Counted from the stretch's first letter, positions 34,301 through 49,008 are shown. The stretch: DNA of 64,000 bases from Ampullaceana balthica (GCA_944989445.1 CALYLW010001395.1:124001-188000); one strand, 5' to 3'. The notes: generated by a model from the sequence alone, not told the origin. A program made the numbers and translations.

Positions 34301-37300
34301 CAAAATTTCAGATCGATCGCATGTACCGTAATTAAATTATTGATTTTTTAGATTATTTTATTTATTCCTATGTATCATGCTATTTTTTTAGATAGAGCGT
34401 CGCGGTGCGTATTATATTGAACAACCTTTCTGTCGCGCAATAAGGTGCGTATTTTATTGACAGCTCTTTTTATAAACATATTCCTGATCGGTGCGCATTA
34501 TATTAAACATGTTTTACGACACAACTGCAATTTTGTATTTCTGGATGGTCTGGCGCTGCGTATTATAATGAACATTCTTTTAATTACTTCTCGTACATAA
34601 AGGATTTATAGTCAAAAACTTGGTTTTTTACGGGTTTTTCTTATTATAAGAATGGCTTACTCTACTGGCTTTCACTTCACTGCTGCTGATAAGTAGCAAT
34701 ATTTCGTTTTTATTAATTATTGTTAAGTAATATCCTTTTAGTTTAGAAGAACATTCGAAATTTCTTGTTAATCGACAGTTTAATGATGCAAAATGCAGAA
34801 ATGTTCTACGTCTGTACATTTGATCGCTATATAAACCATGACATGTATTAGTTAGTGACGTCGTTTTCGTTAACAAGCTTATACACAATGTTTAATGATT
34901 TCTTTTTTTCCAATTTCGACCCCATTCCCTTATAGCAAACTGACACAATCGTCTATCAAAAGGAAAAAAATAATAATAACTTGATCTCTTTGAAATGGAA
35001 TACTATTACAAGTATAAATTGTTTCAACGCTTTCAGTCGTGACATAATCGATGTATAAATATTATATTAGCGCAAAATTTGTAGGAGAATACTATAAAAA
35101 AAACTGAAGACGTTGGATTAACGTAAATTTTGTTTCACTCGTTTTACCATATCTCTTGACTTTAAAATAAAAACAAGAATAATATCAATAATATCATGCT
35201 AGACTTTAATACAAGAAATAATTGACTTATTGCTAGATTTAGTACTCGATTGTCAAACATGTTATTTGCGAACTCCTTCCTAATGTTAGAATGAATTCAA
35301 GGTAAATCAAGGTCCCAAAGACGTGTACCGAAGGGTGGCATAGAGTGTCATAAAGGTTTACTGATCAGGATTTCGATTAGGCAAGCCATGAGCTATATTC
35401 TCGTGCTCCAAAATATGTCAGTGTAAACATGCCAGTTGATTTTGAAAGAATTAGATAGTCTATCAATGCAACAACAACACAAAAATGCTGCGGTGAGACA
35501 ATTAGGTTAAAACGACTTAACTACTGTAAACATTTTCTTTTTTTTATTCTAAAAAAGTAGAAACAGAAATGTTGGAAGTTACATGTGATGAAACTACATT
35601 TTCTAAACTTTTAAAAGCTTGCCTTAATGAAGTTGAGACGCGAGGTTTGTACTTTTAATTAATCCCTTCTTGATTTTTTAAGTTTAATTTGAAAAACTCC
35701 CCAATAAGATAATTGTTCCCCTTTGAAACTTGCTTCTTAACCTACAAAATTTACAGTGTTTCCTCACATATCGTGGTAGTTAGGGACCGAGAGCACCCGC
35801 GATGTTCGAAAATCCGCGAGTTAGGAAAAAAAACTTTATTTTTAGCTTATTTAATTGTTTACAGGATGTTTAACACCATCCCTGTAATTTTTATAACCCA
35901 CCCTTTACTGTATTAATAATAATAGAAATATTGTTACACTTGTTAGGTTGTACTGTAGACTAGTACAGTTCAGTACTGTACATAAATACACCTGTAACAC
36001 TAGATAATTAATCAAGTACGTACATGCAACAAGGTAGTGACTGTGGCAATACATGTATAACACATACATACATGTATATTTGAAAAAAAAATCGATTTCT
36101 AAAAAGAAATTACAAATTAAACAAATTAATAATTATTAAAATAAAATAAAAAAAAATAATTGAAGCAAGTAGGAGAGAGAGAAACTTTACAATACGTAAA
36201 CACGTATAAAAAAATTAAAGAAACTTTACAATACGTACATACGTATTAAAAAATTAAAGAACCTTTACAATACGTACATACATATAAAAAATTAAAAAAC
36301 CTTTACAATATGTACATACCTATAAAAAAATTAAAGAACCTTTACAATACGTACATACGTATAAAAAATTGAATAACCTTTACAATATGTACATACGTAT
36401 AAAAAAATTAAAGAACCTTTACAATATGTACGTATGTATAAAAAATTAAAAAACCTTTTCAATACGTACATAAGTTTGAAAAAAAAGTTTTTATCTGAAA
36501 CAAAATTACAAAATACAGAGGCAAATGAGGCAAAATACTGCGCAATTGATATTATGACGATGAAGGGCGATGATGTGTATCAGCAATGACTGCTTTTATG
36601 ACTCTTCTGAAATCCCACATGGCACAGATAAAGGAAAACACGCGTCAATTACGTAACTGTTCAAAAGTTTCGATGTTCTCATTGGCCATCTCGTTCTCCA
36701 CGAACCAATCACAGAGATCCTTACAAATGACGTCAGTCTCTCTTGCATAGATGCTACACTACGCTTCTTTATGCGGCTAGTGAACCGAGAAACCAAGCGC
36801 ATGTGGGCCATGTACCAGTATTTATTTTTAGTGTATTTTTTAAAATAAAAGTTATTATACTTAAATATTTTTTTGAAAACATTTTGTTACTGTTTTATTC
36901 TTCCTATAAAATAAATAATATTTATAATACACAATTTTTGATATTGTAATTATTTTTAATACCCGTATTTAATTTTCTAATATTCGATTATCACGGTTTT
37001 TATGGATTAAGGTGGAAATCCGCGTTATTAATTTATCGAAAAAAACGTGAAGTAGCGAATCCGTGATAATCAAACAGCGAAGCAGCGAGGGAACACTGTA
37101 CTTTTTATTGAATGACTTTTGTGGGTGGGGGGAAAACATGCCGTTCTAAACGGAATATTTCTTGTTATTTGAATACGTAACATTGTTTAAAATTAAACTT
37201 AGCCTACATGTTGTATTATGGAGAGAAGTGTTATTGGTATAAATAATATGTATATTGTTTAAATATGTTTTTCTAACTTTTTATGAAACAGGCCTTCAAG

Positions 37301-40300
37301 TGAATGGTATATATAGACTGAGTGGGAACCAGAAGGAATCTTATCAATTAAGAGAGGCCATAATGAAAGGTTGTTATTTTTAAAAGCACAATTAATCTAA
37401 CACATTCTCGCTAAACTCCTGGTTGTGTTTCCTACATCTTCCTTCAAAGACAAGAATATCACCTTCTTTCATTGAAACAAACAGCATATTGATACTACTA
37501 TTTCAAAATTTAGTCAATAGCCCTGTGCCAAATATAGGGTAAAAAAGGAGAGTCTTTGGATCTTTAAATGATACCCTAAATATTAATCAAAATCGCAGCC
37601 TAGACAGTAAAATAGTTGTTCGTTTTTTTAAAAATTTAAGTGAAGATTAATATAACAGACTGAAAATTACATTTTGCAGATGGACTGTGAGCGAATATAA
37701 CAGTTTGCTAAATCTGGAATTAAATTTACAGTTTCAGCTATTTTGTTTTTGAAACGTAGCACGCATAATATTTTTAACATTTTAATTATATTTTAATTAA
37801 AATACCAGATTTATTATTGGAGAATTTTTTTTTAAAATGACAATAGTAATACCGTCAGTTAAATCACTAAACCTTGAAACACTAGAGCGGATAAAAGTAG
37901 AAGTGCAAGGTAGAAATAAAACATATGAGTATTGTAGAATATTGAGTATTACGGAATGTGAACACCTGAAATAACTATGTAAAATAACGGGGTCACTTCC
38001 GGAAGTTATGTAAATAATAAATATTGCGTTCAATGTGAACTTGAACGACTTGCTTATGATTGTATTCTAATTGTCTTCATGTTTGACCATGACCATAATT
38101 AACGAACAAATACTGAAACCATTCAGTACACCACATTGGCGACGAGGATGAACATCATGGGATGTCAAACATTTGTCACGGTGATGACAATTAATAAAGA
38201 AAGATAAGTAAATTAGACAAGACGAGAAAAACGCCACATTCACCTTGTTTGGCATTGGCATTGGCGAATAGGATTGGCGGACGTCATTATTATATTTATA
38301 TGTCACGTTGATGACAATAATAAAGAAGTATACATACAAGAATGTCTAAACTTAAACAATTTGATGAGAGCCTCGAGCCATTTTCAAACTACAAAGAAAG
38401 GCTCGACGCACACTTCATGGCGAACGACACAGCTCCCGTGAAGCAAACTGCAATTCTACTCTCATCAATAGGACCCAAAATGTATAATTTATTAAGGTCC
38501 TTGACCACACCACAACTACCATCCACAAAATCATATGAAGAATTGTACAAAGTTCTTCAAGACCACATGTCCCCTGCTCCTCTGGAGATTGTGGAACGTT
38601 TTAAATTCCACAAAAGAATTCAACAGGAAGGGGAATCAGTGAGCACATTCCTTGCAGAAATCAGAAAGTTATCTGAATACTGCAACTTTAAGGAAAATCT
38701 TGAAGAGTCTTTAAGGGACAAGTTTGTGGTGGGCATCAGAGATGACACAATTCAGAAAAGGCTTTTTACAAGAAATAAACTTATCTCTGGATAAAGCAGT
38801 TGAATTGACCTTGGCTATGGGGCAAGCCACAAATGATGTCCTCTCGATACATAAAGGTTCAAGTGAGGGAGAACAAGTGTCTTTCGTAAATAAAAGAAAA
38901 TTATCCAAGAGTGTAGCATACCCTCCTTGCCTTTCTTGTGGTAAAACTAACCACCAAAGGTCTCAGTGTTATTTCAAGGACGCCATATGCAGAAGCTGTT
39001 CAAAGAAAGGACACATTAAGGCTATCTGCAAAAATAGTCAACGAGCAAGTACTAAAAGTAAAGGAGGAAAGATTCACCACATTAAATGGAATGAAGAATC
39101 AGATGAAGATTCCGACACCATTTTTGAGATTTATAATGTTCACAACGTAGAACATACAAAGAAATTTTGGGTTTACCCCATTATAAATAATATTAAAGTA
39201 AAAAATCTTTTTTTAAGAAGGACACGCTTTTATTCACATATAGAAAGTGCACTAAAAAGAAGAAAATAAACGTTTTCTATGATAACAGGTGAAATCCGTG
39301 AACATATCCACTGCACATACAAGCGTGGGGCGCTGAAATTTTGAGATCTCTCAGATTTACACAACTCATTTCTGTTTGCAATTATTCTTTTGCATATAGT
39401 TAAGTATTTCTAATTAATATGATAGTAGCATGTATATGATCAAAGTTGTGAAACTTTAAATGTTTATTAATATTCATACTCATAAAAATTTGTATCTATG
39501 TTTCGCAGCCTTGCACATGATAGAGAGTTGTGAAGAGCGCCCCACGCTTTTATGTGCAGTGGATAGGTTCACGGGTTTCACCTGTTATCATAGAAAACGT
39601 TTATTTTCTTCTTTTTAGTGCACTTTCTATATGTGAATAAAAGCGTGTCCTTTTTGAAAAAAGATTTTTTTTAAAGTATTTTATTTTCTACTTTTTAGTC
39701 TCAAATTTTTTTTATTGATTTTTCGACCTTATCAATTAAATTTAATTAGTTATGCCCCCTTTTCATTACAGATTTATGTATAATAAAAAAAAACATTTTC
39801 CCTAACTGAAAATTGAACCTCGTACCCCCATGTCGGCAATCGATCACGCTTATATTTCGGGCAGCAAGAATTGATGTTGATAGTACTTTTTAAAGTTATA
39901 ATAAAAACTCTTTAAAATTCACGTCTGAAGCCCACACATCTTTTTTACCACTTTTTTTATACCAAACACCTCATAAGCGCCCGCCCAACGTTTTATACAA
40001 CGATGATATGTCCACGTGGTGAACTCATGGATGTCAACAAAGCAGACGGTACCGTTGCTTATATATAGACTATAGATAAACTAAAAATACAATAATTTCA
40101 ATACGGTACATTTGATCGATCCGAAATTTTGATACAATGCATTGTCATCCAAGATCTATCTGTGGTAAAATTTTGAGATCTCTAGGACCATCAGAAGTGG
40201 TTTAATTTTACGTTACAAGATTTGACGGATACAACATACAAACATTTTGAGTTAAATAAAAGCTTGTAAAAATGGAACTCGATACTGGCTGCCCGATATC

Positions 40301-43300
40301 TGTGACGACAAAAGCAGACTATCACTCTATTTTTTTAAGAAGCCACCAGTAACCAGTCCAGTGAGAATGAAGTTGAAAACCTACACGGGAGAGGTAATCA
40401 CTCATGTAGGAACAACAACAGAAAAAGTTTCCATAAACAACAACACTAAATACCTTACTTTAGTGATTGTGAAGAATGGCGCACATCCACTCCTAGGCAG
40501 AGAATGGATTCATAAATTAAAAATAAGTAATAAAATGTAAAAAAATCTTTTTTTAAAAAGGACACGCTTTTATTTAGAAACATTTACAGACTGAAACGCG
40601 CTGATCTCCTCTGGCCTTGATTTAAACACGTGAATTTGGTAATTGAGGGCTGGAGTGAAACCAGTGAGCCGTGGAGGTCAACTCTAGCAGACGACTATAC
40701 ATTCTAAATAGTGATAAATAGAGATAAACTAAAAATTGATTAATTTAATTACAGTACATTCGATCGATCTGAAATTTTAATACAATGCATTGTCATCCAA
40801 GATATATCTGTGGTAAAATTTTGAGATCTCTAGGACCATCAGAAATGGTTTAATTTTACGTTACAAGATTTGTAGGAAGGATGGATGGATACAATATACA
40901 AACATTGTGACTTAAATAAAAGCGTGTAATAATAAAATTGCCTCAGTCGATTAACTATACCTCAGTCTCAAGTGACAAGGAGAAGGTAGAACTCGACCGA
41001 ATTCTGAAAACACACTCAAGTGTATTCAAAGGTGGAATTGGAAAAATTAAAGATATTAAAGCATCATTTCATTTGAAAAATGCATGCAAACCAAAATTTA
41101 TTAAGGCTAGACCTGTACCATACTCCTTAAAAGAAAAGGTTGAAGCCGAATTAAAGAAACTAGAGAAGGAAGGAATTATCACCAAGGTTACAAATAGTGA
41201 ATGGGCTACACCTATCGTTCAAGATATTAAATCTTCTGGTGATGTTCGCATATGTGGAGATTATAAAACCACCTTAAATCCAGCTCTAATTTCAGAATCA
41301 TATACACTTCCAAGAATTGAAGATATTTTCACAAATCTGGGTAGAGGACAGAAATTCACTAAAATCGATCTCACTCAAGCCTATCTACAGTGTGAACTAG
41401 ATGAGGAATCTAAAAAGCTCACTACAATTAACACCCATCTAGGACTTTATGAATATAACAGATTGGTTTTTGGAATTACATCAAGTCCTGCTATATTTCA
41501 ACGTAGCATGGATACAGTGCTGTCAGGATTAGAAAATGTCCAATGTAATCAGGGATGATATAATCATCACAGGGGAAACCAATGAATCACACTTAAAGAA
41601 CATTGACATTGTTCTAAATAGATTGGAAAAATTTGGCTTAAGAGCAAATTTACAAAAAGTGTAATTTCTTCCAAGATGAAATACTCTTCTGTGGCCATAA
41701 AATCAATAAAGATGGACTACATAAAACTGTTGACAAAGTGGAAGCAATCATAAATGCTCCCAGACCAACAAATGTAAAGCAATTAAGATCATTTCTTGGA
41801 ATGTTAAATATTATATAATTTCAATAACATTGCTACTGTTATCAATCCACTGAATGAACTTCTTCAAAAGAATATAAAATGGCAGTGGTCTAATAAACAA
41901 GAGAAAGCATTTCTAAAGGCTAAAGAACTCATAGCATCTGAAAAAGTTTTAATGCGCTATGACCCTAAATTACCATTGAGACTTGCCTGTGATGCAAGCC
42001 CATATGGACTTGGAGCAGTCGTATCACATATTACAGATGAAGGAAAGGAAAGGCCCATAGCTTATGCATCAAGATCCTTAAACAAGGCTGAAAAGAACAC
42101 TCTCAAATTGATAAAGAATCTTTGGCAATCATTTATGCAGTAAAGAAATTCTGTTCATATGTATGTTCTAGGAAATTCACTCTGTAACTGATCATAAGCC
42201 TTTGCAGTATATATTCGGACCAGCGAAAGGAATTCCACAAATGATAGCTTCAAGACTGCAACGTTATGCTGTATTCCTATCTGGATTAGATTATACAATT
42301 GAGTATAGATCAACAGAGAAACATAGTAACGCTGATTGTCTATCAAGATTACCATTAGCAGACACAGTTAAGGAAATGATAGACATTGATGATCTTTACT
42401 ACACAGAAATCCTTGACTACGCTCCAATAAGTGCTACAAGTATCAGGAAAGAGACAGCTAGAGACACAATATTATCTCAGATCTCTAGATACATAAATGA
42501 ATCTTCTTGGCCAGAAAATGCTAATACTAATAATGATGGATTAAATTCATTTCTAACAAGAAAGCATGAATTATCAATGCAACAAGGGTGCATAATGTGG
42601 GGAAACAGAGTAGTTATTCCTAAGAAACTACAAACCCAAGCATTAAATCTGCTCCATGAAGGACATCTTGGAATAATGAAAATGAAATCTACTGCAAGAC
42701 AAACCATGTGGTGGCCTAATATGGACAAAGACATAGAAGGAATCACAAAGAAATGTACAGGTTGAGCAAAACAATTATCAAATCCAGCACAAGCCACACT
42801 TCATCCGTGGGAATGGCCTCACAAACCATGGCAAAGAGTGCATGTGGACTATGCAGGACCATTTCTCAAGACTATGTTTTTAGTGGTGATAGATGCACAC
42901 ACTAAATGGGCTGAAATAATACCGACAAGTTCTACTACATCATCTACAACGATCGATATACATAGAACAATGTTTTGCAAGGTTTGGACTACCCAATCAA
43001 ATTGTTAGTGACAATGGACCACAATTTGTATCTGAAGAATTCAACAGATTTGTCACTAACAATGGTATTAAACATATTACCAGCTCACCATATAAACCTT
43101 CCACAAATGGACTTGCTGAAAGATTAGTTCAAAGCTTCAAACATGCAATGAAAGCTTCTGCAAGTGACTCTGGAAGTATTGTCACAAAACTAGCAAGATT
43201 CCTACTTGCATATCGTAATGCTCAGCACAACACAACGGGCGAATCACCTGCACAATTGATGTTTTGTAGACAACTTCGCACCAGAACTTCAATGGTCAAA

Positions 43301-46300
43301 CCAAGTGTTGACGAAACAGTACTTAAAGCAACAAGCTGAGCAACATAGATTCCACAAAGGACAATTCCGTGAATTCAGTCCAGGACAAACCGTCCTCATA
43401 AGGGACTACAGGAATCTAGACAAATGGATCAGTGGAACAATTGTAGAGAGATCTGGTCCGCTCTCCTACATTGTTGAAACATATCCAGGGATAACATGTC
43501 GCAGACATGTAGATCAGATAAGATCATCATCGGCACACATCCCTCCAGCCATTCAAAGGGAAGAAAGACCGAAATGGTTCCCTCCTCTTCAGGTCGCAGA
43601 ACCAGCCTCTACAAGTAAAGATAGCGTGCCGACTGTCATCTGTTCCTGACACCTCAGCAGTCAAGGAACCAACAACTCAAACTACATCAGAAGCGACAGA
43701 TACTTCTGAAAATGTTTTAAGAAGATCGAAGAGACAATCTACGCCCACTAAAAGACTAATAAGTGAACTTTAAGTGTGCATGTGTTTGAGTTGAATACAC
43801 ATATTGTACATTTCTTTTGGAGGGGAGATGGTGTGATATATTGAGTATTACGGAATGTGAACACCGTAAATAACTATGTAAAATAAGGGGCTCACTTCCG
43901 GCAGTAATGTAAAATAATAGATATGACGTTCAATGTGAACTTCAACGACTTGCTTATGATTGTATTCTAATTGTCTTCCATGTTTGACCATGACCATAAT
44001 TAACTAACAAATACTGAAACCATTCAGTACACCACATTGTATTTTAATCATTGTATTTATCAATTAAGAGAGACCATAATGAAAGGTTGTTATTTAAAAA
44101 AAAATTAATCTTGCACATTCTCGCTAAACTCCTGGTTGTGTTTCCTACATCTTCCTTCAAAGACAAGAATATCACCTTCATTACTTCTTTCATTGAAATA
44201 AACAGTATATTGATACTACTATTTCAACATTTAGTCAAAGCCCTGAGCCAAATATAGGTTAAAAAGGAGAGTCTTTGGATCTTTAAATGAAACCCTAAAT
44301 ATTAATCAAAATCGCAGCCTTGACAGTAAAATAGTTGTTCCTTTTTTTAAATTTAAGTGAAGATTAATATAACAGACTGAAAATTACATTTTGCAGATGG
44401 ACTGTGAGCGAATATAACAGTTTGCTAAATCTGGAATTAAATTTACAGTTTCAGCTATTTTGTTTTTGAAACATAGCACGCAAATTGTTTTTAACATTTT
44501 AATTATATTTTAATTAAAATACCAGATTTATTACTGGAGAAAAATTTAAAAAATGACAATAGTAATACCGTCAGTTAAATCACTAAATCTTGAAACACTA
44601 GAGCGGATAAAAGTAGAAGTGCAAGGTAGAAATAATACATATGACTATTAATTATAAATTCGAAATATACCTCAAAGATAATCTAATACAACCCTCACAT
44701 AAACATATGAATGAAATCACTTGTCTTATTCGGAATGAAGGAAAAAACACATACAAATTCTCTTTCGTCCGGTCTCGAATTCGGACGCGAAATGCGTTGC
44801 CTGATCAAACAAGGGAAACCCAACACTCTATCAACATTTAAAAATCTACTAAAAATGCAACACACGAGATAAACGATGGATAGGCGTAGGACAAAATAAT
44901 CATTTGTATAGAAAGAGCGTCTGTGATAGATAAGATAAGATATTTTAGAAAAAGAAACTTATCATACGTTTTAAATAACTTCTTTTTTAAATAAAAAAAT
45001 CTATAAAATCTAGTACACTTTTTATTTCATGCAAATTTGTTAGTGCCACATTCTTAGTGCCACTTTCTTTGTGCCACTTTCTTAGTGCCGCTTTCTTAGT
45101 GCCATTTTCTCAGTAGCACTTTCTTTAAATTAAAAAAAAATTCTGAAGCTTTTTCAAGAGAGTAAATAATTAATGGAAACATATGGTTCATAAATTTACG
45201 TGCCTCCTCTTTACTGCCTATCCAGATATTAAAACAACAAAAATAACATAATTTACCCACATATATTTTACTTGAACTTTTCAATAAAGCCAAATATTAC
45301 CATTAAAAACGTAATTAATAAAAATCAAATTTAAAATTTAAAGCGTTACTGACTTGAAATAACCTCAACATCAAACAAGAGTTGTTTAATATCTGATAGA
45401 TTAACATAACGCCCATTCAGCTCATTTTTTTATGTTTACAAAAGATTTTGAGAAAGGGCTTGGCGAGCTGAAAAAAGCCAACATCTTCATAATAACAGAC
45501 ATCATCAAGAGACAACTGCGTGACGTGCAAAACTCCCTCATCCCATATAATGTTTCGAGCCAGTTATTGGAAGCAGTAGGTAATTTGTTTTTTTAAAAAT
45601 TAGTTGGTTTTTTGTGTAAGAAAATGTGTTAATATATATTTTTGTTATCAATCAATTAATTAAACGATAAAAATATCTGCTTGGTGGAGTATTAAAAATG
45701 CATTCGTTTTTGAGAGGGTAACTTGGTTAGGTAACTTTCATATGAAACATTGTCAGTTAGAAAAAAAAAGAATCAAAAGTTCTTTATCCAATAATAGCGA
45801 AAATACCTCAAAATGGTATAACCATTGCTGACCTATACAACTAGGAAATTTTGGCTGATTTATTAAAATTAAGAAATTAAATTAAATAAAAAATAAAATA
45901 TATAATTAAACTGGCTAATGCTGTGACTAATACCCTGTTTATATGTTATACATTTACTAATTTAAAAGCCTGGTTGCAGTCTCACCCCCATTATTATTAT
46001 TTTTTTTTGTGAAAGATCAGAAAAAAAAATTAAACGAAGCTAATTTTTTTTTAAATTTGCATTAATATCCTTATTATCTGTATTAATTTTCCCCTATTTA
46101 GCAGCTGATAACCCCGCTGAGGTTGTAAGGGGACACGTAGAGTCTGTACTGTCCGGCCTCACAGATTTCAATGCTGAGATACTCTACCTATTCCTCAAAC
46201 ATCTGAGAAAGTAAGAGAAACAGAAGCGTAAAATTTTTTTGTTGTTTTTCAAGAAGTAGAATAAAGTGTTTATGTTTATTTCACATACAAAAAAATAATA

Positions 46301-48967
46301 ACACTTGTTCATTTCTTCGTTATGATTTTTTCCCCATAGATCTGGAAACCAAAGAATACTTAAGGGGCGTCCTTAAAGTACGTCACGATATTTTTGAACA
46401 TTTTCATCCCCATCCCCCTGTCACAAACTGTCACAAATTTTGGACACCCCCCCCTAAAGTACGTCACAGTTTTGAACAATTTTGAGAAAATTAACAAATT
46501 ATCAATAATATAATAGTCCAAGTCACTCACTCACTGGATGTGGAACGCTGAGGAACGATGTACAACATTCTATAGCAGTTGGAAAAATCGTCTGCTGATT
46601 AGCACTATAAAACATTTTTATATGACGTCATTGTTTGATCTTACATTTTAAACTACAACGTGTGCATCGGTGCGCAAAATGATTATAAATTAAAGATGCG
46701 CTGTAAAAAAATATTATATGACGTCATTGTTTTAGCTCATATTTTAATTTTGGAAAAGGTGACAATGTAAAAAGAGGATTTGATGATGGTTAATTATAAA
46801 ATACATTGTGTACATTCCAGGAATTTTATATTTCGTATTTATGAAAGAAGGATAAGTTACTTGTGCTTTTGACAAAAAATAAAGTGGACGCCGTAGGTGC
46901 CCTACAACCCCCATTATAAAATACTTTTTGTACATTTCAGAAAGTTTAATATTTCGGATTTATCAAACGAGGATGTGTTAGTTGGGCTTTTGAAAAAAGG
47001 TTGGCGCCGTAGGCACCCTAAAAAAGTCGGCGCCGCAGTCGCCTCTGCGCCGCAGCACCACCTAGTACATATATGTTTACGCTCAATTATCGCTGACTGC
47101 CTCACGCCTAACGCTAAGGGACATCACTCTCCTTTTTTTTAAAATTGTAAATATGGAGTTAAAATCATAATTATTTTGGTTTTCAGATTAACATTAATCA
47201 AACAACGCACGAACCTTTGACGTCAGCATTTGTGTTGTAAACAGTGCTGACTGACTCAAAGAGTTATTTTGTGGGGCAGTAATTTGGTGCGCTGCTTTCT
47301 AAAATTAATTTAAAAATCGTGTTGTGATTAGCACTGTAAAAAATATATATTATATATAAATACTGTAAGTACATTTCAGAAATATTTCGGATTTATCATA
47401 CAAGGATAAGTTACTTGGGCTTTTGACCCCAAAAAAGAATGGGCGCCGTAGGCGCCCTACAACCCCTATTATAAAATACTTTGTGTACATTTAAGGAAGT
47501 TTAATCTATATATATAAATCTCTTCGTGGTCGGACCCTGCGAGGCAACAAGAAGCTGCATGTGCAACAGATACTAATTTTAGAAAGCAGCGCACCAAATT
47601 ACTGCAGCAATGCATCAAAAGGTGTGCAAATTAAATATGCGTTGTAAAAAAAAATATATGACGTCATTGTTTTCGCTGATATTTTAATTTTGTAAAAAGG
47701 GAACAATGTAAAAAGAGGATTTGATGATGGTTAATAATAACATCAAAAAACAAAGGGGGCGCCATAGGCGCCCTACAACCCCTATTATAAAATACTTTAT
47801 GTGCATTTCAGAAAGTTTAATATTTCGTATTTATTAAACAAGGACAAGTTAGTTGGGTTTTTGAAAAAGGTCGGCTTCGTAGGCGCCCTAAAAAGTGCAT
47901 TAAAGGGGTAAAATAACTCTCCATGAGCAAGTCTGCGGCGTATGCTACGCCACGGGGCGTCTAGTATAACATATTTATCATTTAAGGACAAGTTAGTTGT
48001 GCTTTTGAAAAAAGTGGGCGCCACAAGTGCCACTGCGCCGCAGCACAACCTAGTAATTAAAATGTTATCTAAAACACACGTGACGTCACACAAGGTCTGA
48101 CCCCCTTCCCCTCTATCACAAACTCACACTTTCTTACACCTCCTTGCCCTCCCCCCTGGAGCGTGACGTACTTACTGAACGGCTCTTAAGTACTTGTTCA
48201 ATGCTAACATAATGCTCTAGTATCTTATTTTAAGAATTGTTTTCAAGGAACAAAAGTAGTCATTACATTTCGTATAAAATATGTATTATTTAAAGCTTTG
48301 TCTGTCATACGCCCAAGATATCTCATCATGTTTATTGCACCGCTGCGCAGTACTTTTCGTCACTCTATTTATTTGGACCTTATTATGTAAAAAAATAAAT
48401 AAATTTAAAACAACCTTTTTAGTCCAGCAGTGTCCAGCACTTAGTGTAAAGGGAAATAATTACATATATAGTCTTCCAAGTGGTATCGCTGAATTAGAAC
48501 TTTATTTTAATTTTTTTAATGATTTTTAATTAATGATACAAATAAGTAGTAATATTATTTTTTTTAAAAGCTTAAGGGGTGGAGTAAAAAATATTAAATA
48601 GCTAAACTCTATTTACTAGTAGAAATACAAATGAAATTATTAAAATAAAGGTATACCATTTTTCAATATTCGAAAAATGTATTAATACATTAAGTTCATA
48701 ATATGATTCCAGGTCCCGTTATTACATCTAAATTCTTTACATAAGTAAGGCTAGAATAGTGGAATTTAGTGGCGATTTATGTTGAAGATTCGAGTTAAAT
48801 TTTAGGGTTAAAGATTAGGGCTTGTGTAAAAAATATTTATTGCTGAAATCGAATAGTAATTTGAGGCCAAAACTATCACTGCTTCTACTCTTTTTATTTA
48901 TTATTTTTATAATTTTAAAAATGTTTAAAATATTTTTTTGTGTTTCTTGTTGTTGTATTTTTTGTTC

Positions 48968-49008
<41 letters not shown>

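Larger units (their letters stand above)
37933..44038 (+). mobile_element. Ty3/Gypsy LTR retrotransposon, inactive, in the receptor intron
   Basis: Total 6.1 kb: LTR, Gag with two zinc knuckles, protease, RT, RNase H, integrase, polypurine tract (GGAGGGGAGATGG at 43820), LTR. It lies in sense orientation between receptor exons e and f. The coding part has several frameshifts and two insertions of an ACACGC-ended element. The LTRs differ at about 5-6 percent by eye, so the insertion is not very recent. Confidence 0.9.

Noticed and set aside
44056..44645. A possible alternative RhoGAP exon downstream of the retrotransposon
   Set aside because: The copy holds only the end of exon e and its donor, with no acceptor or arginine-finger codons, so it is a partial duplication.
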